Shown in pieces: positions 1 to 7,543 of a stretch of DNA of 64,000 nt. The position numbers were made by a program, and so were the translations under genes. The notes under the pieces were generated by a model. That model was not told where the DNA came from and did not search any database. It saw nothing but the letters and a program-made list of their open reading frames with translations. Source of the DNA: Ga0077555 sp046154645 (lineage in GTDB: Bacteria > Pseudomonadota > Alphaproteobacteria > Rhizobiales > Hyphomicrobiaceae); the NCBI GenBank assembly GCA_046154645.1, contig JBJXDZ010000092.1:43713-107712 (forward strand). The letters run 5' to 3'. The stretch's first letter is position 1, and every line of letters begins with the position of its first letter.

Positions 1-1245
1 CAGCACGATCCCCGCGGCAGCCTCGCTCGGTGTGCCACCGGCCAGTCGCATGATCTTCGGGATCCGAGCCAGTGCGGCCAACTGCTGCGCACGGGCACCC
101 TCATGGTCGTCTATCAGCCGCAACAGCGCGTCGGCGAGCTTTTCGGGCGTGCAATCGTCCTGCATCAATTCTGGAAATGCGCGCTCGTCGAGGACGAGAT
201 TGGCCAGCGCGAAATGCGGCGTCTTGACCAGGAATTGCAATTGCGCGGCAACTCTGTCGACGCGGTAAGCCACCACCATCGGCGTGCCCGTGAGGCCAAG
301 CTCCAGCGTTACGGTGCCGGACGCAGCCAACGCGACGGTGGCAAGCTTGAAGGCCGCGATCTTGTCGGCTTCGCTTTCGACGATGTGCGGCTGTAGCGGC
401 CAGGACTTGAGCTGGGCTTCGAGCAACGGCCGCACGTGCGGCAACGTTGGAATGATCACCTGCGGCAACCGGCCCGCCGCCAGCAGCCGCTCGATCGCGG
501 CACCGAACGGTGCCATCAGGCGTTCGATCTCAGAGCGCCGGCTCCCTGGCAGCACGACCACGACCGGGCGCGTCCGCGACAGGCCGAGCCTTGCCGCCAA
601 CGCTTTCGGATCGATCGCCTGCCAAGCCTCATGCCGCTCGATCAACGGATGCCCGACGTAGGTGCATGGCGGCCCTCCGAGGCGCGCGTGCGTGGCAGGC
701 TCGAACGGCAGCAGCGCCAGCACATGATCGATATAGGCGCGCATGGCGCCTGCCCGTCCCGGTCGCCATGCCCACACGCTCGGGCTCACATAATCGATGA
801 TGGGCAGGTCCGCCCGTTTGCGGCGAATGCGTTTGGCGATCGGGTGCGTGAACTCGGGCGAATCGATGATGATCACGGCATCCGGCTCCGCCGCCACCGC
901 CGCATTCGCCGTCTGGTGCACACGGCGAACGAGCCGCGGCAGCCGCCTCAGAATGGCCAGCGGCCCCATCACCGCCACATCAGAGAGCGGAAACTGCGAG
1001 ACGAGACCCTCGGTTTCCATCAGCGGCCCGCCAACGCCGAGATAGCGCACGCGCCCGCGTCGCCCGCTATTGATTGCGGCCATCAGCTGCGCGCCGAGGG
1101 CGTCGCCCGAATGCTCGCCGGCCACCAGAAACAGGCGCAGTTCGCGGCTGCTGTTCTCTGATGCATCGAGCAGCCGTGCCGCGCCGCGGAACCGGTCGCC
1201 CGCGGAGACGTCGGCGGCATCGTCATCGTCGACACGGTCAGCCAT
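1..1245 (-). CDS. lpxB: Lipid-A-disaccharide synthase LpxB, 3' end cut off by the window edge
   Basis: LpxB joins UDP-2,3-diacylglucosamine to lipid X to make the lipid A disaccharide, at the inner face of the cytoplasmic membrane. The minus-strand frame from the ATG at 1245 is open to base 1 with no stop, so about 415 residues are visible. Recognisable LpxB blocks are VAGEHSGD near residue 43, then YLGVGGPLM, and further on DYVSPSVWAWRPGR and YVGHPLIE, which belong to the GT19 glycosyltransferase fold. About 35 residues precede the first conserved block, so a later start is possible. Its ATG overlaps the lpxI stop in an 8-base ATGGCTGA, showing translational coupling at the end of the lpxD-fabZ-lpxA-lpxI-lpxB operon. 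The C-terminus lies outside the window. Confidence 0.93.
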   Translation of the reverse strand, partial: MADRVDDDDAADVSAGDRFRGAARLLDASENSSRELRLFLVAGEHSGDALGAQLMAAINSGRRGRVRYLGVGGPLMETEGLVSQFPLSDVAVMGPLAILRRLPRLVRRVHQTANAAVAAEPDAVIIIDSPEFTHPIAKRIRRKRADLPIIDYVSPSVWAWRPGRAGAMRAYIDHVLALLPFEPATHARLGGPPCTYVGHPLIERHEAWQAIDPKALAARLGLSRTRPVVVVLPGSRRSEIERLMAPFGAAIERLLAAGRLPQVIIPTLPHVRPLLEAQLKSWPLQPHIVESEADKIAAFKLATVALAASGTVTLELGLTGTPMVVAYRVDRVAAQLQFLVKTPHFALANLVLDERAFPELMQDDCTPEKLADALLRLIDDHEGARAQQLAALARIPKIMRLAGGTPSEAAAGIVL

Positions 1246-2599
1246 GCAGCGACTCCTCGGCCAACAGATACAAGCGTGCGTCGTTGGCCCAGCCGATGAT
1301 CTCGTCGCGCCGTGCCTCCGGCAGTTTTGCGCCAAGGCAGACCACGCCAGCCAACCGCGCGGCCTTCGCTGCCGCAAAAACCTCGAGCGACACGAGCCCA
1401 TCGAGGTCCGTCGGCGTCTCCTGGCTGCGCTGGCCAAGGTCGAGCACGAGCGTCCCGAGCTGTGACTTGAACAACCGGCGGCCCCACTGGCTGTCGCGGC
1501 CGATCAGCGCCAGCATGGTCGGCACATCCAGACTGGCAGAAACCGCCAGCACATGCTCGCCGGCCACGACGGCAGCCCGACCGAGATCCAATTTCGCGAG
1601 CGCCACCGCCAGCTGGCGGCCGATACCGATATCGCGGCGCTCCCAGGGCGTCGGCGCCCGTCGGGCCAGCACGCTGAGCGGCGTCAGCTTGTAGGGATCG
1701 ACAAAGGTCGCCGATGGCAGATCACCCGACAGGGGCGGCATGTCCAACCCCTGCACGAACAGTCCCGCTTGGTCGGCCTGCGCCACGAGTTGGGCCCGCT
1801 CGAGCACAATGGCCTGGCCGGCGCTGACTGCCAGTCCCGCCAACCCGGCCGCCACCGCTCCTTCGATCGTCGTGGGACCAATGGCTGGCAGATCGACGCG
1901 CATTTCCTGCCCCGGTTTCGCGAGCTTGACCAGGACACCGTCGCGCGCTGCCCCGTCCGCCGCGCCGCCCGGTCCAAGCGCCGCCAACATGGCATCGGTG
2001 CCGCGCACACTTTCGAGAGCAACCACGCGCTCAGGCGTCGCCACGGCGGCCTGCCCGACGTCGAACGCCCCAAGCGTGCGCAGGGCCGCAACCGCCCGTG
2101 CGATCGCCTTCAGCTGCAAGCCGTCCGGACGCCGGCTGGCAATGGGCCCCGCACCAGCCAGCAATTCCGGCGCCACGTCGGCCGCACCGCGCACGACAAA
2201 ACCTTGCTTCTCGAAGAACTGCACCACCCGGCGCAGCACGCTGTCGTCGCCGCCGCGGGTCAGTTGCAGGATCGACGGCAAATGCCGGATCACGCCCCAG
2301 TCAGGCTTGATGCGTGTCAGGTCCGGCCGCCGCAGCCCACCGGCAATGACCAGTTCGAGACAGGCCGCGCGACGAAAGCTTGCTAGCATGCGGCCGAGCT
2401 GGCCAAGGCCGACGCGCTCGCATGGATACAGGGCCGTCTCGGGCGCCGCGAAACCGTCGATGGCCACCACGTGCACGGGGCGCCCGCGGCCGGTCACCGC
2501 TGCCGCAATTTCGAGTGGATAGCTGCCGGCCCCCGCCAGGATCCCGAGCGGTCCGGCAGCGTGGCCGGACATCGATGGGCGGGGCTCGGCGTCACGCAT
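1238..2599 (-). CDS. lpxI: UDP-2,3-diacylglucosamine pyrophosphatase LpxI with an extra C-terminal domain
   Basis: LpxI (DUF1009) hydrolyses UDP-2,3-diacylglucosamine to lipid X plus UMP, the step between LpxD and LpxB; it replaces LpxH in alphaproteobacteria. The N-terminal domain (GILAGAGSYPLEI, IAGGLRRPDL, GGDDSVLRRVV) and the usual C-terminal domain (GTDAML near residue 203, LVKLAKPGQEMRVDLP at 223-238) are both present and end near residue 284. The protein then continues to 453 residues, whereas the family is usually about 270-290. Residues 325-448 look like a second, degenerate copy of the 165-284 domain: compare GQAAVATPERVVAL with GRAAVVAGEHVLAV, and TDAMLAALG with VPTMLALIG. Whether the extra domain is catalytic is unknown; the KPGQ block is not kept. 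The gene overlaps lpxA and lpxB by 8 bases each (ATGNNTGA). Confidence 0.93.
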   Translation of the reverse strand: MRDAEPRPSMSGHAAGPLGILAGAGSYPLEIAAAVTGRGRPVHVVAIDGFAAPETALYPCERVGLGQLGRMLASFRRAACLELVIAGGLRRPDLTRIKPDWGVIRHLPSILQLTRGGDDSVLRRVVQFFEKQGFVVRGAADVAPELLAGAGPIASRRPDGLQLKAIARAVAALRTLGAFDVGQAAVATPERVVALESVRGTDAMLAALGPGGAADGAARDGVLVKLAKPGQEMRVDLPAIGPTTIEGAVAAGLAGLAVSAGQAIVLERAQLVAQADQAGLFVQGLDMPPLSGDLPSATFVDPYKLTPLSVLARRAPTPWERRDIGIGRQLAVALAKLDLGRAAVVAGEHVLAVSASLDVPTMLALIGRDSQWGRRLFKSQLGTLVLDLGQRSQETPTDLDGLVSLEVFAAAKAARLAGVVCLGAKLPEARRDEIIGWANDARLYLLAEESLHG

Positions 2600-3398
2600 C
2601 GCGGCCGTCGCGTGGTGTACAGAGCGAGCGTTTTCCCCCGGCCCGGATGAAGGCGACGATCTCGGTCACGACCGGGTTGTCGCCGAACTCGGCTGCCACG
2701 TCGTCCGTGCGCTCGGCCAGCGTACCCTCGGCCGCGAATAACGCCCGGTAGGCGCGTCGGAGGCTGTGGATCTTCTCACGCGGAAAGCCGCGCCGCTGCA
2801 GCCCGACGATGTTCAGTCCGGAGAGATAGGCGCGGTTGCCGATGGCCATGCCATACGGAATGAGATCGTTCTCGAGCCCGGACATGCCGCCGATGAACGC
2901 GTGCGAGCCGATGCGCGCAAACTGGATGACGCCGGCTCCGCCACCGAGAATGGCGAAATCGCCAACCGTGCAATGGCCCGCCAGCATGGCATTGTTGGAG
3001 AAGATGACGTTGTTGCCGATGCGGCAGTCATGGCCAACGTGACTGTTGGCGAGAAACGCGCAGCGATCACCGACGACGGTCTCCATGCCACCGCCCTCGG
3101 TACCCGGATTCATGGTCACGCCTTCGCGGATGAGGCAATCGGCACCGACCACCAGCGTCGACGGCTCGCCTTTGTATTTGAGATCCTGCGGCTGATGCCC
3201 GATCGAGGCGAACGGAAAGATCTTGGTGCGCGCACCGATCTTGGTCTTGCCTGCCACCACCGCGTGGCTGATCAGCTCGACACCCTCGGCCAGCTCTGCG
3301 TCGCGGCCGACCATGCAGAACGGACCTATTTTGACCCCATCGCCGATTTTGGCGCCGTCCTCGACGATGGCCGTCGCGTGCCGATCAGGTTTTTGCAT
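2592..3398 (-). CDS. lpxA: Acyl-ACP--UDP-N-acetylglucosamine O-acyltransferase LpxA
   Basis: LpxA transfers a 3-hydroxyacyl chain from ACP to the 3-OH of UDP-GlcNAc, the first committed step of lipid A synthesis, in the cytosol. The translation (268 residues) is a left-handed beta-helix of hexapeptide repeats (IVEDGAKIGDGVKIGPF onward) with the LpxA signatures HPQ/HQPQDLKYKGE and the catalytic-histidine segment NSHVGHDC, followed by the family's helical C-terminus (GLQRRGFPREKIHSLRRAYR). The ATG at 3398 is preferred over a TTG 15 bases upstream because it matches the family N-terminus. It overlaps the fabZ stop by 14 bases and its own stop overlaps the lpxI start by 8, so the genes are coupled. 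Confidence 0.96.
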   Translation of the reverse strand: MQKPDRHATAIVEDGAKIGDGVKIGPFCMVGRDAELAEGVELISHAVVAGKTKIGARTKIFPFASIGHQPQDLKYKGEPSTLVVGADCLIREGVTMNPGTEGGGMETVVGDRCAFLANSHVGHDCRIGNNVIFSNNAMLAGHCTVGDFAILGGGAGVIQFARIGSHAFIGGMSGLENDLIPYGMAIGNRAYLSGLNIVGLQRRGFPREKIHSLRRAYRALFAAEGTLAERTDDVAAEFGDNPVVTEIVAFIRAGGKRSLCTPRDGRDA

Positions 3399-3876
3399 TT
3401 GTGGGGTCCACAACCATGGCGCTGATCTCGGCCTCGGCCACGATCTGCCCGTTCACTTTTGCCTCACCGTAGAAGCGGAATACCATCCCGCGGCTGCGGA
3501 TCTTCTTGACGTGCAGATGTAGCTGATCCCCGGGCACAACGGGCTTGCGGAACTTCGCCTTGTCGATCGCCATGAAATAGACGATCTGCGGGATATCGGT
3601 GACGCCGGCATTGTGCACGCACAAGGCGCCCGCGGTCTGCGCCAGCGCTTCGATGATCAGCACGCCGGGCATGACCGGATATTTCGGGAAATGGCCCTGG
3701 AAGAACGGCTCGTTGATGGTGACGTTTTTCAGGCCGACGCAACTCTCGTCCCGGTCCATGTCCATCAGGCGATCGACGAGGAGGAAAGGATAACGGTGCG
3801 GCAACAGCTGCATCAGCCGCATCACGTCGGCCGTCGCCAGCTCTTTCTTGTCGGTCTTGATCTGGTCCCCACTCAT
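3385..3876 (-). CDS. fabZ: 3-hydroxyacyl-ACP dehydratase FabZ
   Basis: FabZ removes water from 3-hydroxyacyl-ACP in fatty acid elongation and competes with LpxA and LpxD for the same hydroxyacyl-ACP pool, which explains its place in the lipid A operon. The 163-residue protein has the hot-dog fold signatures HRYPFLLVDRLM and FFQGHFPKYPVMPGVLIIEALAQ; the catalytic histidine is in GHFP and the catalytic glutamate in IEALAQ. An N-terminal extension of about 20 residues precedes the conserved core, which is common in alphaproteobacterial FabZ. It lies 48 bases downstream of lpxD and overlaps lpxA. Confidence 0.96.
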   Translation of the reverse strand: MSGDQIKTDKKELATADVMRLMQLLPHRYPFLLVDRLMDMDRDESCVGLKNVTINEPFFQGHFPKYPVMPGVLIIEALAQTAGALCVHNAGVTDIPQIVYFMAIDKAKFRKPVVPGDQLHLHVKKIRSRGMVFRFYGEAKVNGQIVAEAEISAMVVDPTNAKT

Positions 3877-3924
3877 CTGGCGGCTGCTCCGGGCATCTCG
3901 TGCTCAATCCTGCTGTCGCGAGGC

Positions 3925-4986
3925 TCAGCTCGCGCCGTCCTCGCCGTCTACGCTCTTGGACTTCCGGCCCAGCTGCCGGAACGCCACAATACTGCGGGCG
4001 AACTCCTTGAACGGGATCGCCGGCGTGCCGGCCATGCGCGCACCGGCGGGCACATCGTCGGTCACGTGTGCCGCACCGGCGATCTGGGCGCCACTGCCGA
4101 CTTTGACGTGCCCGACCACGCCCGAATGGCCGCCCATGACCACGAAATCACCCAGCTCGGCCGAACCGGCGATACCGACCTGCCCCACGATCACGCAATG
4201 CCGACCGATCACGACGTTGTGCCCGATCTGCACGAGATTATCAATTTTTGTGCCCTCGCCGATCATGGTATCCTTAAGGGCGCCCCGGTCGATCGCCGTA
4301 TTGGCCCCGATTTCCACGTTATCCTGGATGATCACCCGGCCGATCTGCGGTACTTTGAGGTGGCCTTGGGCGCCCATGGCGAAGCCAAAGCCGTCCTGGC
4401 CGACGCGCACCCCGGAATGCACGATAACTCGGTCACCGACCAGGGCGTGCGTCAGCGTGGCGCCAGGCCCGATGTAGCAGTCGCGACCGATCGTGACGCG
4501 ATAGCCGATCAGCGCGCCTGCCGCCACGACGGTGCCACGGCCGATCTGGGCCTCGCGGCCGATCACGGCGCCCGGCTCAATGATGACGCCGTCCTCGACC
4601 CGCGCCGAGTCATGCACATGCCGGCCGCCGTGCTCGCCGGCAAATTGCGCCGCCTTCGGCCGCATCGCTTCGGGGTAGAACACTGCCAGCGCCTTGGCAA
4701 AGGACCGGTAGGGCGCCTTTGTCACAAGCTTGGCAGTGTGCTCGGGCACCCGCGCGACCAGCGTTGGCGCCACAAGGCAGGCCCCCGCCACCGTCGTGGC
4801 CAGGGCATCCAGATATTTACGGTTGTCGATGAACGAGACGTGCGCAGCGGTGGCGTCACTCAGCGCTTTGACGTCCGAGATCAGCGTGGCCGGATCGGCG
4901 CCGGGAGCCAGCTCAGCCTCCACCTGCCGCGCCAGCTCGCCGATGGCGAACGGTCCCGCGCGCTCGAAGAAGCCCGGATGCTCCAT
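3925..4986 (-). CDS. lpxD: UDP-3-O-acylglucosamine N-acyltransferase LpxD
   Basis: LpxD adds the second hydroxyacyl chain to the 2-amino group of UDP-3-O-acyl-glucosamine, the third step of lipid A synthesis. The 353-residue product has an N-terminal uridine-binding domain (residues about 1-100, HVSFIDNRKYLDAL, with the typical APTLVARVPEHTAK) and a long hexapeptide beta-helix (VIIEPGAVIGREAQIGRGTVV onward) that carries the catalytic-histidine region KIDNLVQIGHNVVIG. The ATG at 4986 follows a GGAGG about 11 bases upstream and is preferred to a TTG at 5004. This is probably the first gene of the lipid A operon: the usual upstream partner bamA is not here, and an outer-membrane protein gene ends 231 bases upstream. 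Confidence 0.95.
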   Translation of the reverse strand: MEHPGFFERAGPFAIGELARQVEAELAPGADPATLISDVKALSDATAAHVSFIDNRKYLDALATTVAGACLVAPTLVARVPEHTAKLVTKAPYRSFAKALAVFYPEAMRPKAAQFAGEHGGRHVHDSARVEDGVIIEPGAVIGREAQIGRGTVVAAGALIGYRVTIGRDCYIGPGATLTHALVGDRVIVHSGVRVGQDGFGFAMGAQGHLKVPQIGRVIIQDNVEIGANTAIDRGALKDTMIGEGTKIDNLVQIGHNVVIGRHCVIVGQVGIAGSAELGDFVVMGGHSGVVGHVKVGSGAQIAGAAHVTDDVPAGARMAGTPAIPFKEFARSIVAFRQLGRKSKSVDGEDGAS

Positions 4987-5161
4987 GGTGCAGCGATCCT
5001 CCAAGGGTGCCGGCTTGACAGCTGAAACTTCAGCCAGCGAAGCAACTGTGGTGACCGCTTAGGCCCTCTTTTCGCCTGGATCAAGGCGATCCGCGCCGCC
5101 ATCCCCATGCCAGCAGCGGGCCCGGCGGCCCGTGGATCGCAAGACGTGCGCCCAAACGCCG

Positions 5162-5191
5162 GCGAGGCGGCACCCGGGGGGCCCGCCTCGC
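5162..5191 (-). terminator. Terminator-like hairpin after the first barrel gene
   Basis: Perfect 9-bp stem (GCGAGGCGG paired with CCGCCTCGC) with a 12-base loop, 27 bases past the stop of the outer-membrane protein gene on the minus strand. It lacks a clear T-run, so it may be a weak intrinsic terminator or an mRNA-stabilising hairpin that separates the porin-like gene from the lipid A operon. Confidence 0.45.
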
Positions 5192-5217
5192 TCAGACAGA
5201 ACGCGAAGATGTTTGAT

Positions 5218-6183
5218 TTACCAGACGTTGACGCGGACACCGGCCCGCAGCGCATGGTCGTGCGTTTCGCCGATTTTGATGGTCGATGACGTGCCGGCGA
5301 TCATGGACGGTGCATCGACGTTGCCGAGATAGGTGTAGCGATAGTTGAAATCCAGCACCATGCCGGATTGGAGCGAGTAGGCGGCACCCGCCGTCAAGGA
5401 CGCCGCCGGAGCGACAACGTGATCCTTGCCTTGGCCCGTGGCAGTGCGCGTCGTCATGTAGACAGGAGCCGCTGGATTGGTCATGTCGTAAAGCGCTTCC
5501 GTCGACGAGGTCGAGCGTTGCAGGCTCCTCACCACGAAGCCAACACCGGCGCCGACATACGGCGTGAAGCCGCCACGGTCAGTCAGGTCATAGTACAGGT
5601 TGAGCAGGCTGGTTGTGCCGCGCACTTCAGTCTTGTCATGATACGAGCCGCGCACCTGCACGCCGGTTGGGGCCGGAGCCGGACCAGGGAGAAACGCCTG
5701 CTGGTCATAGACGTAGTTGCCGTTGCCGATGGCGTTGCTCTTCGTGCGCACGTCGAGCGTCACGTCGCTGCGCAGGCGAGGCGTCAGGTACATGCCGATG
5801 CCGACGCCGCCGGTGGCGAAGGTATCGAATTCATCCGAAAACCAGGCCGACGAGGTGCCGAATGGGGCCGGCGCGCCAACACCTGCGGCATCTTGTGCGC
5901 CAAATACAGCGCCACGCTCGCTGGTGCGGCCGTTGCTGCCGTACATGCCGAGGCCGAGATCGGCGCGCAGATACCAGCGGAAATGCTCCATCACGGGGAT
6001 GGGCGCAGGAACCGGTATGCCGGCGGCGCGCTGATCCTTGCTGCTGCCGCGGTAGCTCAGGTCAGAGGCTTCGGCGGCTGGTGCGCCGGCAAGCAGCCCG
6101 AGCCCGAGCACGAGGCTTGCGAGACCCGCTGTGGTCGTCACGTGTGATGCCCAGCGTTTTGATGGCAGAAAGTTCGATGACAT
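5218..6183 (-). CDS. Outer-membrane beta-barrel protein (Omp25/31-like)
   Basis: The protein is probably an eight-stranded outer-membrane barrel of the OMP_b-brl (OmpA-like/Omp25/31) type found in Hyphomicrobiales. From the ATG at 6183, preceded by GAGGGA, it has 321 residues. Residues 1-39 are a Sec signal peptide (hydrophobic TTTAGLASLVLGLGLLAG, ending AEA before SDLSYRG). The mature part has alternating strands: YLRADLGLGMYG, FATGGVGIGMYLTPRLRSDVTLDVR, TSLLNLYYDLTDRGGFTPYVGAGVGF, LDFNYRYTYLG, and it ends HDHALRAGVRVNVW, where the final aromatic residue is the usual BamA-recognised C-terminus. It is the second of two barrel genes in a row and has hairpins on both sides. A specific substrate or role is not visible. 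Confidence 0.85.
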   Translation of the reverse strand: MSSNFLPSKRWASHVTTTAGLASLVLGLGLLAGAPAAEASDLSYRGSSKDQRAAGIPVPAPIPVMEHFRWYLRADLGLGMYGSNGRTSERGAVFGAQDAAGVGAPAPFGTSSAWFSDEFDTFATGGVGIGMYLTPRLRSDVTLDVRTKSNAIGNGNYVYDQQAFLPGPAPAPTGVQVRGSYHDKTEVRGTTSLLNLYYDLTDRGGFTPYVGAGVGFVVRSLQRSTSSTEALYDMTNPAAPVYMTTRTATGQGKDHVVAPAASLTAGAAYSLQSGMVLDFNYRYTYLGNVDAPSMIAGTSSTIKIGETHDHALRAGVRVNVW

Positions 6184-6501
6184 GTGCGTCGATCCCTCGA
6201 ATGCTCCGCGCGGAACCATGCCGCCGCGGTGACTGTCCGACCCTTGTGAACTGTGGCCTGCAAGCCGACGAAGGGCAGCGCGAGGAACCATTTGTCTTGG
6301 CGACTATCCCGTGAGGCCCGACCGGGGCCGACACTGAACGCCAACAGCACAACTTCGGGGATCGACGGTGACGGTCCTCGGGCCAGTAGGTGCCCGTTCG
6401 GCAGTATGTGGCCGACGTGCTGCGGGCGGGGCAGACCCTGCCCGCAGCGTCTCTCAGAGGCGACCGGGACCGAAGTCACGCAGCCGCCAATCTCGTGCAT
6501 G
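6184..6501. other. Intergenic region between the two barrel genes
   Basis: This 318-base gap holds the Shine-Dalgarno of the downstream barrel gene (GAGGGA near 6193) and a GC-rich hairpin at 6419-6448. I see no convincing open reading frame, repeat or RNA gene in the rest. Its length and the hairpin suggest the two barrel genes are transcribed separately. Confidence 0.5.
6419..6448 (-). terminator. Hairpin after the second barrel gene
   Basis: A 9-bp perfect stem (GCTGCGGGC with GCCCGCAGC) and 12-base loop lie 54 bases beyond the stop at 6502 on the minus strand. There is no T-run, so intrinsic termination is uncertain; a stabilising 3' hairpin is the alternative. Confidence 0.4.
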
Positions 6502-7296
6502 TCAGCGGATGTCGTAGCGCAGACCGATGCGGAACTCGTGCGACCACAAGTCCTTGATGACCGGATCACCGGCAACCGCCGGAGCGCCGGGAGCGCCGCC
6601 GACCGGTGCCGCCGTACCCGTGATCAGACCGGTGTGTGCGTCACCCAGCATCAGGTAGCGATAGCCGGCGTCGATGTGCAGTCGATCGCGAACCGCGAAG
6701 GACACGCCGCTCATCAGCGCGCCAGCCGTGCTCCACTTGCTGTCACCTGCGATCGAGACGTTGGTGAACCCGCAAGCGCAGTGATCGGCAACCGTGCCGG
6801 TCGTGGTCTTGTTGTGGGCGAAGCCGATGCCGACGCCGATGTAGGGCGTGAAGCGGGTGCGCGTGTCAATGTCATAGTAGAGGTTCGCCATCACGACGTC
6901 GCTCTTGAGGCCGAACTTGCGCTCGCCGGGGAAGGGCGTCAGACCGATGCCGGGGATCGAGCCGCGGGCGTCAGCCTCGAAGCGATGGTCCCAGGTGATG
7001 TCGGCGCGCACGTTCTTCGAGAAGTAGTAGCCGACGCCGCCGCCGAGGGTCCAGGTGTCGTCGATCTTGGCGCCCGTCAGGTCAAAGCGGCCGTCCTCGA
7101 TCATGGTCGGATCGTCGAAGCGAGCGTGACCGCCGTCGAGGCGCACATACCAGGACGATGGTCCCGAGGATACCGGCGCGGCCGGCACGTAGCTGTCTTT
7201 TAGGCTGCCGCGATGCAGATCGGCAGCAGAGGCCGTGGCGACGCTGCCGGCAAGAAGCGCCGCGCCCAGGATCATGGAAGCGCGAAATTTGCTCAT
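6502..7296 (-). CDS. Outer-membrane beta-barrel protein (Omp25/31-like)
   Basis: Second member of the barrel pair, 264 residues from the ATG at 7296, which has AAGGGG 6 bases upstream. Residues 1-24 form a signal peptide (SMILGAALLAGSVATASA, then ADLHRG). The mature region shows the same strand pattern as the neighbouring gene: SSWYVRLDGGHARF, WTLGGGVGYYFSKNVRADITWDHRFEA, KSDVVMANLYYDIDTRTRFTPYIGVGIGFA, LHIDAGYRYLMLGDAHTG, ending HEFRIGLRYDIR. The phrase NLYYDI/LTDxxGFTPYxGxGxGF shared with the next gene shows they are paralogs, but the signal peptides and loops differ. A lone CxC in the loop AHNKTTTGTVADHCACGF is unusual for a barrel loop. Function is probably structural or pore-forming. Confidence 0.85.
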   Translation of the reverse strand: MSKFRASMILGAALLAGSVATASAADLHRGSLKDSYVPAAPVSSGPSSWYVRLDGGHARFDDPTMIEDGRFDLTGAKIDDTWTLGGGVGYYFSKNVRADITWDHRFEADARGSIPGIGLTPFPGERKFGLKSDVVMANLYYDIDTRTRFTPYIGVGIGFAHNKTTTGTVADHCACGFTNVSIAGDSKWSTAGALMSGVSFAVRDRLHIDAGYRYLMLGDAHTGLITGTAAPVGGAPGAPAVAGDPVIKDLWSHEFRIGLRYDIR

Positions 7297-7543
7297 TTCA
7301 GTCCCCTTGTCGTTGAGACCGGCCTTCATTGAGCGCCGGCACTCACACCATTTGACGCAGCACGCGATTGAGGGTGACTATGCCGGCCATTATTTAAAAA
7401 AGTGCTTAAGCAGCGGCGCATTCCGGCACAGTCGCAATGCTGCCCTAGAGAGCCAAACTGGCCATTGATCAGTTGTGTGTTCCGGCAACTGTGACTTCGC
7501 AGACCCTTGAAAGGGTCGCCATTCGGGCGCTAACCCACGCCTC
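7297..7543. promoter_or_regulatory. Divergent promoter region between the barrel gene and parC
   Basis: This region separates the minus-strand barrel gene from parC. An AT-rich patch at 7391-7409 (TATTTAAAAAAGTGCTTAA) is the likely core promoter area. A perfect hairpin GACCCTT-GA-AAGGGTC lies at 7502-7517, 26 bases before the parC ATG, so it would sit in the leader mRNA; no good Shine-Dalgarno follows it. Confidence 0.4.

Noticed and set aside
3613..5025. Long plus-strand open frame of 470 codons
   Set aside because: It lies antisense to lpxD and fabZ, whose proteins are clear. Its translation is His/Arg/Asp-rich and family-less, the typical artefact of high GC at third positions.
7394..7409. 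CtrA-like TTAA repeats before parC
   Set aside because: The spacing is 8 bases, not 7, and the patch is simply AT-rich promoter sequence.
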